Assembly (NCBI GenBank): GCA_016210245.1
Contig: JACQUR010000537.1
Coordinates: 1-5,166, forward strand
Direction: 5' to 3'
From: Chloroflexota bacterium
GTDB lineage: Bacteria > Chloroflexota > UBA6077 > JACQUR01
DNA length: 5,166 nt
Position numbers and translations under genes: made by a program. The notes under the pieces were generated by a model. That model did not search any database and was not told the DNA's origin. It saw only the letters and a list, made by a program, of their open reading frames with translations. Shown here piece after piece: positions 1 through 4,021 of this stretch; positions within the stretch are counted from its first letter, which is position 1, and each line of letters starts with the position of its first letter.

Positions 1-2
1 CG

Positions 3-82
3 CCGGCTCGGGGGCGGCGGGGCGACAGAGCCGACGCCCCCTCCGGCTCGGGGGCGGCGGGCAGACAGTGCCGTCGCCCCCT
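3..82. repeat. Two tandem copies of a 40-base GC-rich stem-loop repeat
   Basis: Units 3-42 and 43-82 are identical at 36 of 40 positions by eye; the differences fall at unit positions 20, 21, 27 and 32. A decayed third copy may begin at 83 (ACGGCTTGG against CCGGCTCGG). Each unit can fold on itself: GGGGGCG at 10-16 pairs with CGCCCCC at 35-41, and GGGGGCG at 50-56 with CGCCCCC at 75-81. Each stem continues with CGG/CCG after one non-Watson-Crick position, G-A in the first unit and a G-U wobble in the second. No gene is visible here. The repeat could be a terminator or spacer element after an upstream gene outside the window, or a dispersed stem-loop repeat. No T-run follows, so a classical terminator is not supported. 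Confidence 0.75.
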
Positions 83-101
83 ACGGCTTGGACCTGGGGC
101 C

Positions 102-122
102 CTGGACGTTCGACTTTGGACT
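102..122. repeat. Three degenerate heptads upstream of the VKOR gene
   Basis: CTGGACG (102-108), TTCGACT (109-115) and TTGGACT (116-122) lie head to tail with a 7-base period. They have the same GGAC/CGAC core as the larger heptad block at 604-679. The array is short and degenerate, so on its own it is weak. It is recorded because the period and core match the second site. Confidence 0.4.
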
Positions 123-136
123 CGGTAGGGGCTACC

Positions 137-598
137 ATGCACCATACAACAAGTGAAGGCAGAGCAGCCGACGTCGGAACGTGGCGCGACCCGGCCATTC
201 TGGCGCTGGCCGGGCTCGGAATCGCCATCTCGGCCTACCTGACATGGGTTCACTACAGTGGAGGGCTAGCCCTGTGCGCGGGCGCGGGCGGCTGCGAGCA
301 GGTCCAGGCAAGTCGTTTCGCCACCGTGGCCGGCCTGCCGGTCGCTCTCCTGGGGCTCGCCCTGTACCTCGGTATCTTCGGACTGGGGCTCTGGAGAGCG
401 CGGTCCGCTCCGGCCGACCTGCCCGACCTGGTCCCGCTCGGCCAGTTCGGCCTGGCCCTGGCGGGAGTACTCTACTCCGGCTACCTGACCTACCTCGAGC
501 TGTACGTCATCGGGGCGGTCTGCCCCTGGTGCGTCGCCTCGGCCATCGTGGTCACGGCCATCTGCGCCCTCACCGCCTGGAACCTCGGTTCACCCTGA
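137..598 (+). CDS. VKOR-family membrane thiol oxidoreductase
   Basis: This is a 153-residue integral membrane protein of the vitamin K epoxide reductase family. Bacterial members reoxidise a periplasmic or extracytoplasmic DsbA/thioredoxin-like partner and pass the electrons to quinone, so driving disulfide formation. The visible family signature is the loop cysteine pair C47 and C53 in the GGCEQV context, the conserved serine S59, the GLPVALLGL stretch, and the C129-P-W-C132 active-site motif. Hydrophobic segments lie at about 19-38, 64-85, 101-123 and 130-150, matching the four-helix VKOR core. The length suits a stand-alone VKOR without a fused thioredoxin domain. I chose the ATG at 137 because AGGGG (127-131) sits 5 bases upstream; an in-frame GTG at 68 would add 23 low-complexity residues reading out of the 40-base repeat. 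No redox partner is visible in the window; it could lie to the left. The stop codon is inside a perfect stem-loop (584-604). Confidence 0.9.
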   Translation: MHHTTSEGRAADVGTWRDPAILALAGLGIAISAYLTWVHYSGGLALCAGAGGCEQVQASRFATVAGLPVALLGLALYLGIFGLGLWRARSAPADLPDLVPLGQFGLALAGVLYSGYLTYLELYVIGAVCPWCVASAIVVTAICALTAWNLGSP

Positions 599-604
599 AC
601 CGAG
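584..604 (+). terminator. Perfect 9-bp stem-loop over the VKOR stop codon
   Basis: Bases 584-592 (CTCGGTTCA) are the exact reverse complement of 596-604 (TGAACCGAG), with a 3-base loop (593-595). The TGA stop is the first three bases of the right arm. No T-run follows, so it is not a textbook intrinsic terminator. It is placed to end or protect the VKOR transcript, possibly together with the adjacent heptad block. Confidence 0.5.
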
Positions 605-683
605 TCGACAGTCCACAGTCCACAGTCCACAGTTGACAGCCTGCTGGTGCCCTGTCGACTGTCGACAGTCGACAGTCGACTCG
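601..683. repeat. Heptad-repeat block forming an imperfect inverted repeat between convergent genes
   Basis: The left block has five 7-base units: GTCGACA (604-610), GTCCACA at 611, 618 and 625, and GTTGACA (632-638). A 13-base spacer (639-651) follows. The right block has four units: CTGTCGA at 652 and 659, and CAGTCGA at 666 and 673. The outer ends are exact inverted copies (CGAGTCGAC 601-609 and GTCGACTCG 675-683), and the heptads inside are largely complementary, so the region can fold into a long imperfect hairpin on either strand. It sits exactly between the ends of two convergent genes, so a bidirectional transcription-end role is plausible. The unit variation (CCAC, CGAC, TGAC) is typical of short tandemly repeated spacer DNA that expands by slippage. 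Confidence 0.85.
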
Positions 684-704
684 GTATCGGTTGCCTCCTC
701 GCAG

Positions 705-1235
705 TTACAGGGCTTGCTCGGCGTACAGGCTGAACGACACTGTGGCAGAACCGCTCGCCGGCGCGACCTGCGCTCCGGGCGCAAGCCAGACGGACACGCG
801 AAACTGGTCTTCCTCCTGCGCCTCCAGGCGGCCGCGGAGCTTCGCGTCCAGGGCATGCAGCGGCCCGCGATAGAGCGTCGTGCCATCACCTCGCTCCACC
901 TGCGCCTGGAGCCCGCCATCCGCCCCCGAGAGCGCGCCGTCGGCCGTGGCGTGGAGGTGCAGGGCAAAGGGCAGGTCGCCGGTATTGCGCACGCGCACCG
1001 ACTCGGCCACGACCTGGCCTGGCGCCAGGGCGACTGGGGAGAACAGCGGCGCGCTCCCGAACGGCTGTCCGGTGCGGACGTGTGTGGCGCTGAAGGAGAG
1101 CTGGCCAGGCTGGAAGCCAGGCGTGGGGGTGGTTGGCGTGGCAAAGGCCCAGCCCACCACGCCCAGCAGCAGTCCTACCCAGAGCGGCAGCCCGAGCGAG
1201 GGCAGGTGGGTCCACCGCCGTGTCTGCGTACCCAT
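705..1235 (-). CDS. Secreted TasA/CalY-like (camelysin family) protein
   Basis: This is a 176-residue protein with an N-terminal hydrophobic segment at about 15-32 after basic residues R6-R7. A plausible signal-peptidase site follows AFA (around 30-32), then a Thr/Pro-rich linker. The mature part resembles the TasA/CalY family of secreted, fibre-forming or surface-associated proteins. It has an early beta-rich stretch (GQLSFSA, 44-50), LAPGQ (70-74), the VRVRNTGDLPFAL strand pair (80-92), LYRGPLHAL (121-129), a second LAPGAQ (151-156), and the terminal SATVSFSLYAEQ strand (163-174). This order of motifs is characteristic of the family, but I assign it by pattern only. No cysteine is present, so the neighbouring VKOR is unlikely to act on it. 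The ATG at 1235 has AAAGGA (1248-1243, minus strand) 7 bases upstream. A c-di-GMP-I riboswitch precedes it on the same strand, which fits a biofilm-matrix or cell-surface role. No SipW-like peptidase is visible nearby. Confidence 0.72.
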   Translation of the reverse strand: MGTQTRRWTHLPSLGLPLWVGLLLGVVGWAFATPTTPTPGFQPGQLSFSATHVRTGQPFGSAPLFSPVALAPGQVVAESVRVRNTGDLPFALHLHATADGALSGADGGLQAQVERGDGTTLYRGPLHALDAKLRGRLEAQEEDQFRVSVWLAPGAQVAPASGSATVSFSLYAEQAL

Positions 1236-1237
1236 GG

Positions 1238-1253
1238 CCCGGTCCTTTCCGGG
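1238..1253 (-). promoter_or_regulatory. Shine-Dalgarno displayed in a hairpin loop
   Basis: On the minus strand CCCGG (1253-1249) pairs with CCGGG (1242-1238), leaving AAAGGA (1248-1243) as a six-base loop. This loop is the ribosome binding site of the TasA-like gene. The left arm overlaps by two bases a segment (1252-1262) that can instead pair with the aptamer core. The hairpin is therefore a natural element of the riboswitch expression platform. Whether the closed form blocks or displays the site cannot be decided from sequence. Confidence 0.55.
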
Positions 1254-1307
1254 TGGGGACGCGCAGACGAAGCGGGCGGCGGCATCGACGCCCTCGAGAA
1301 CTCGTCT
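1252..1307 (-). promoter_or_regulatory. Riboswitch expression platform with anti-aptamer segment
   Basis: Bases 1252-1262 are the exact 11-base reverse complement of 1350-1360, which contain the tetraloop-helix arm and part of the GGGACGC core of the aptamer. The two structures exclude each other. Between them are two more possible stems: 1265-1270 with 1302-1307 (6 bp), and 1274-1278 with 1289-1293 (5 bp). No stem followed by a U-run is present on the minus strand, so control of translation initiation is more likely than transcription termination. Confidence 0.6.
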
Positions 1308-1376
1308 GGCAACCCGACTACCTCAGCCTGGGCCGAGGCTCGCGGCTTTGCGTCCCCACCTCACGATGGGTTTGCC
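1308..1376 (-). ncRNA. c-di-GMP-I (GEMM-I) riboswitch aptamer
   Basis: Read on the minus strand from 1376, the sequence carries the diagnostic GEMM-I core in order. GGCAAACC (1376-1369) is followed by a 4-bp helix, CATC (1368-1365) with GGTG (1360-1357), closed by a GNRA tetraloop GTGA (1364-1361). Next come the invariant GGGACGCAAAGCC (1356-1344) and a P3 hairpin, AGCCT (1340-1336) with AGGCT (1329-1325). The GAGGTAGTC tetraloop-receptor strand (1324-1316) and GGGTTGCC (1315-1308) complete P1. From established knowledge, this class binds bis-(3'-5')-cyclic di-GMP and controls motility, adhesion and surface-protein genes in cis. Aligned to the Vibrio Vc2 aptamer, the guanine that contacts the ligand (G20, numbering from memory) appears retained, favouring c-di-GMP over the cGAMP-binding subclass. 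The aptamer ends 72 bases before the start codon of the TasA-like gene. Confidence 0.94.
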
Positions 1377-1410
1377 TTTTTCAGCCGGCTCTCTCCGAGC
1401 CGCCTGTGGT

Positions 1411-1440
1411 CATGTTAGACTGAGATGGTCAGCAGTTCCA
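1411..1440 (-). promoter_or_regulatory. Possible promoter for the riboswitch transcript
   Basis: On the minus strand TAACAT (1416-1411) matches four of six -10 positions. TGGAAC (1440-1435) is a weak -35 with an 18-base gap. Transcription would begin near 1404, about 28 bases before the aptamer, which is a sensible leader. The element overlaps the candidate promoter of the divergent kinase gene. The match is weak and the location is the main support. Confidence 0.25.
1413..1421 (+). promoter_or_regulatory. Possible extended -10 promoter for the kinase gene
   Basis: TG (1413-1414), one base, then TAGACT (1416-1421) forms an extended -10 pattern on the + strand, with no convincing -35. The start would be near 1428, about 64 bases before the proposed GTG. 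It shares bases with the opposing candidate promoter, so the two divergent genes could compete for polymerase. Confidence 0.3.
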
Positions 1441-1480
1441 GGCCCCTTCGGGTAGTCCGCATGGGCCGTTATGGTGATTC

Positions 1481-1490
1481 GGAGGAAGGG
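1481..1490 (+). promoter_or_regulatory. Strong ribosome binding site that sets the kinase start at GTG 1492
   Basis: GGAGGAAGGG contains a full GGAGG (1481-1485) ending 6 bases before an in-frame GTG at 1492. An in-frame ATG at 1471 lies upstream of this site and has no comparable Shine-Dalgarno of its own, so the GTG is the better start. Confidence 0.7.
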
Positions 1491-1491
1491 T

Positions 1492-3309
1492 GTGAAGACC
1501 GAGTTGGCGCGCCAGATAGGCGACCTCCGGCAGGGTGACCATCTCTGCCTGATCTACGAAGAGCCTGCCGAGCAGATGGCCGCGGTTATTCCCTTCGTGC
1601 AGGATGGCCTGGCTCGGGGCGAGCGCTGCGTGTACATCGCCGACGACCGCACCGTCGACGAGGTACACAGCGCGCTCGAGGCCGTCGGAGTGGACGTGCC
1701 GGGCCTATCTGCCCGGGGCGCGCTGGCGCTGCTGACCAAGCGGGACGCCTACCTGCGCTCCGGCTCGTTCGACCCCGAGGCGATGATCGCCTTCTTGCGC
1801 CAGGCGGTGGCGGATGCGCTCGAGGCCGGGTTCACTGGCCTGCGGGCGACGGGGGAGATGACCTGGGCGCTGGGCCACGAGGTGGGCTGCGACCGCTTGA
1901 TCGAGTACGAGGCGCTGCTGAACGACTTCTTTCCCGGCAGCCGGGCGCTGGCCATCTGCCAGTACAACCGCCGCCGCTTCCTCCCAGCCATCGTCCACGA
2001 CGTGCTCCGCACCCACCCGATAGCCATCCTGGGCGACCAGGTGTGCCCCAACCCGCGCTACGAGCCGCCGCGCCTGGTCCTGGGGCTGGGCTCGGAGGCG
2101 GAGCGGGTGGACTGGATGATCGCCCAGCTCAAGCAGGCGCGCGCCGAAGCAGCAGGGGTGTGGGCAGACCAGGAGCGTCTTCGGAAACTCTCCAGCGTGG
2201 TCGAGCAAACCGCGGATAGCGTGGTCATCGCGGACAAGAACGGCGCCATCGAGTACGTGAACCCCGCGTTCGAGCGCGCTACCGGCCATACCAGGGAGGA
2301 GGTGCTGGGCAAGACGCCGAGAATCCTCAAGTCGGGCCAGCACGACCAGACGTTCTATGAGGAGCTGTGGCAGACCATTCTCTCCGGCCGGGCGTTCAAT
2401 GCCGTGTTCACGAACCGGAAGAAGAGCGGTGAGCTATACCACGAGCGGAAGACCATCTCGCCGTTGCGGGACGCCCAGGGAAACATCACCCACTTCGTTG
2501 CCACGGGTAAAGACATCACCGAGCACCAGCAGGCGGAGGAGGCGCTGGCGCGCCAGGCGGAGGAGTTGGCCCGTTCCAATGCCGAGTTGCAGCAGTTCGC
2601 CTACGTCGCCTCCCACGACCTGCAGGAGCCGCTGCGCGTCGTCGCCGGCTTCACCCAGCTCCTGGCAAGGCGCTATCGCGACCGGCTCGGCCCCGAGGCC
2701 GATGAGTTCATCACCTACATCGTGGACGGGGTCAACCGCATGCAGCGGCTCATCCAGGACCTGCTGACCTACTCGCGGGTGGGGCGGCGAAACCTGCGAC
2801 TGGCGCCAACCGATGGTGAGGTGGTCCTGGAGCACGCGCTGGCCGATCTCCGCGTAGCCGTGGAGGACAGCGGGGCCGCGGTGACCCATGATGCCCTGCC
2901 GACCGTGCTGGCCGATGCCACGCAACTCGGGCAGTTGCTCCAGAACCTGCTGAGCAATGCCATCAAGTTCCGCGGCCCGCAGCCGCCGCGGGTACACGTG
3001 TCGGCCGAGCGGAGGGGCCAGGAGTGGATCTTCTCGGTGCGCGACAACGGCATCGGGATCGACCCCCAGTATCGCGAGCGCATCTTCGTCATCTTCCAGC
3101 GCCTGCACACGCGGGAGGAGTATCCTGGCACCGGCATTGGCCTGGCCATCTGCAAGCGGATCGTCGAGCGCCACGGTGGGCGCATGGAGATGGAGTCCAC
3201 CCCTGGTGAAGGCTCGACCTTCTCCTTCACCCTCCCTATCCAGCCCATGGTGGGGGCGCAAGGTCGTGCGCCCCTGCGGACAGCACCCGAATCACGGGTT
3301 GGAGGTTGA
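1492..3309 (+). CDS. MEDS-PAS sensor histidine kinase
   Basis: This is a cytoplasmic sensor kinase of 605 residues from the GTG start, with no membrane segment. An N-terminal MEDS (methanogen/methylotroph DcmR sensory) domain spans about 8-205 and begins with the typical DHLCLIYEE motif followed by RCVYIADD. The DcmR prototype is linked to dichloromethane response; the ligand here is unknown. A PAS domain follows (about 232-345, with VVIADKNGAIEYVN and its C-terminal DITEHQQAEE), then a short coiled coil. The HisKA domain has the H-box SHDLQEPLR with phosphoacceptor H375. The HATPase domain has the N-box LLSNAIKF (N489), DNGIGI (from D518) and GTGIGLAI (from G546). This H-box style is the one seen in phytochrome-like kinases, which pair with Rcp1-type regulators; just such a regulator is encoded 49 bases downstream. 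The domain ends at about 584. The last ~20 residues are encoded by stem-loop repeats and match nothing I recognise. Confidence 0.93.
   Translation: MKTELARQIGDLRQGDHLCLIYEEPAEQMAAVIPFVQDGLARGERCVYIADDRTVDEVHSALEAVGVDVPGLSARGALALLTKRDAYLRSGSFDPEAMIAFLRQAVADALEAGFTGLRATGEMTWALGHEVGCDRLIEYEALLNDFFPGSRALAICQYNRRRFLPAIVHDVLRTHPIAILGDQVCPNPRYEPPRLVLGLGSEAERVDWMIAQLKQARAEAAGVWADQERLRKLSSVVEQTADSVVIADKNGAIEYVNPAFERATGHTREEVLGKTPRILKSGQHDQTFYEELWQTILSGRAFNAVFTNRKKSGELYHERKTISPLRDAQGNITHFVATGKDITEHQQAEEALARQAEELARSNAELQQFAYVASHDLQEPLRVVAGFTQLLARRYRDRLGPEADEFITYIVDGVNRMQRLIQDLLTYSRVGRRNLRLAPTDGEVVLEHALADLRVAVEDSGAAVTHDALPTVLADATQLGQLLQNLLSNAIKFRGPQPPRVHVSAERRGQEWIFSVRDNGIGIDPQYRERIFVIFQRLHTREEYPGTGIGLAICKRIVERHGGRMEMESTPGEGSTFSFTLPIQPMVGAQGRAPLRTAPESRVGG
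3253..3274. repeat. Perfect 8-bp stem-loop inside the kinase 3' end
   Basis: GGGGCGCA (3253-3260) pairs exactly with TGCGCCCC (3267-3274) around a 6-base loop. It lies just after the codons for the last recognised strand of the HATPase domain. It resembles the GGGGGCG/CGCCCCC stems at 10-81, and both are followed by a short T-N-CGG flank, so they may be related spacer elements. Confidence 0.6.
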
Positions 3310-3340
3310 AGGAGCCACCAACCTTCAACCTCCAACCCGT
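3294..3340. repeat. Perfect 19-bp inverted repeat across the kinase stop codon
   Basis: Bases 3294-3312 are the exact reverse complement of 3322-3340, with a 9-base loop (3313-3321). Each arm contains heptad-like units (GGTTGGA then GGTTGAA; CAACCTT then CAACCTC). The TGA stop of the kinase is at 3307-3309, inside the left arm. No T-run follows. The hairpin lies between the kinase and its likely partner regulator, so it may attenuate read-through or stabilise the upstream message. Confidence 0.85.
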
Positions 3341-3342
3341 CC

Positions 3343-3350
3343 AGGAAAGG
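3343..3350 (+). promoter_or_regulatory. Ribosome binding site deciding a TTG start
   Basis: AGGAAAGG ends 8 bases before TTG 3359. No in-frame ATG or GTG lies between here and the conserved first strand of the regulator; the nearby ATG at 3375 is in another frame. Confidence 0.6.
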
Positions 3351-3358
3351 CGGACACT

Positions 3359-3805
3359 TTGAGCGGCCAAAGCAATGGGAGACCCATCGAGATTCTGCTG
3401 GTCGAGGACAACTCCGGCGACGTGCGCCTGACCGTCGAAGCCTTCAAGGACGGCAAGGTGCTCAACAACCTGAGCGTGGCGAACGACGGGGAGGAAGCGT
3501 TGGCCTTCCTGCGGCGGGAGGGCAAGTACGCCGCCGCGCCGCGGCCGGACCTGGTGCTGCTCGACCTGAACCTGCCCAGGAAAGACGGACGCCAGGTGCT
3601 GGCCGAGATCAAGGCCGACCTGTTGCTCAGGCGCATCCCGGTGGTGATCCTCACGACCTCTCGAGAGGACGAGGATATTGCCCGCGCCTACAACTCGCAC
3701 GCCAACTGCTACATCAGCAAGCCGATCGACCTGGACGAGTTCTTCACCGTCGTGCGCTCGATCGAGGACTTCTGGCTCAGCATCGTGAAGCTCCCGCCGA
3801 AGTAG
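3359..3805 (+). CDS. Rcp1-type single-domain response regulator
   Basis: This is a CheY-like receiver of 148 residues with no output domain. The receiver residues are all present: the acidic pair E16-D17, phosphoacceptor D69 in LLDLNLPRKDG, T99 in VILTTS, and K121 in the SKP motif. The features that mark the Rcp1 (phytochrome-associated) group are the EDNSGDVRLTVEAF start, the REGKYAAAPRPDL loop, HANCYISKPIDLDEF, and the C-terminal SIEDFWLSIVKLP. Such regulators receive phosphate from phytochrome-like kinases and act through protein contacts. The kinase gene ends 49 bases upstream and is the obvious partner. Translation probably starts at TTG 3359; the frame is open much further upstream, but only as an overlap with kinase coding sequence. 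The downstream target is not visible in the window. Confidence 0.93.
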   Translation: MSGQSNGRPIEILLVEDNSGDVRLTVEAFKDGKVLNNLSVANDGEEALAFLRREGKYAAAPRPDLVLLDLNLPRKDGRQVLAEIKADLLLRRIPVVILTTSREDEDIARAYNSHANCYISKPIDLDEFFTVVRSIEDFWLSIVKLPPK

Positions 3806-3819
3806 TGCTCTAGCCAGAG

Positions 3820-3847
3820 TTGACACCGTGCGGCCAATGGGTATACT
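3820..3847 (+). promoter_or_regulatory. Near-consensus sigma-70 promoter
   Basis: TTGACA (3820-3825) is a perfect -35. TATACT (3842-3847) matches five of six -10 positions, and the gap is 16 bases. It begins 14 bases after the stop of the response regulator and points at the UbiD-family gene. Transcription would start at about 3854. Confidence 0.8.
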
Positions 3848-3853
3848 CAGAAG

Positions 3854-4021
3854 ACGAATGCGAGGGATCGCCGATCCGGCCACAGTTTCCGTGCAGCTCG
3901 GCAGCTAGGTCGCCCCGTGAGCCCTTCTGACCACCCCCTGCACCTCGGCCACGGCTGGACAGGTGCCACCCGTCGAGATTGCGCTTTGGACACAAGATCC
4001 CAGTAACAGGAGGAGGTACTC
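3854..4021 (+). promoter_or_regulatory. Long leader of the UbiD-family gene
   Basis: About 165 bases lie between the predicted transcription start and the ATG. A small stem-loop (GGATC 3865-3869 with GATCC 3873-3877) is near the 5' end. A 16-codon open frame (3858-3908) would start almost at the 5' end of the RNA, but nothing shows that it is translated. I recognise no known riboswitch core (no FMN, TPP, SAM, cobalamin or T-box signature). The leader ends in a strong AGGAGGAGGT (4008-4017). Confidence 0.4.

Noticed and set aside
68..136. N-terminal extension of the VKOR protein from GTG 68.
   Set aside because: The added residues come from repeat and heptad DNA, are low-complexity, and a better-spaced Shine-Dalgarno precedes ATG 137.
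604..679. CRISPR-like array.
   Set aside because: The units are only 7 bases, directly abutting, with no unique spacers and no cas genes; it is a tandem heptad repeat.
1308..1376. cGAMP-specific (GEMM-Ib) variant of the riboswitch.
   Set aside because: The base aligned with Vc2 position 20 appears to be G (GG before CAAACC), as in c-di-GMP binders; the variant carries A there. The alignment is by eye, so binding data would settle it.
633..1418. A 261-codon + strand open frame opposite the TasA-like gene and riboswitch.
   Set aside because: It begins inside the heptad repeats, runs antisense through the signal peptide and the aptamer, and its product is Arg/Gly-rich without any recognisable motif. 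It is a by-product of high GC content.
3808..3819. Terminator after the response regulator (CTCT/AGAG stem).
   Set aside because: The stem has only four base pairs and no T-run, and it overlaps the edge of the -35 element of the following promoter.
3858..3908. A 16-codon open frame in the UbiD leader (possible leader peptide).
   Set aside because: It would start about 4 bases after the predicted transcription start with no ribosome site, has no run of regulatory codons, and leads to no visible attenuator hairpin.
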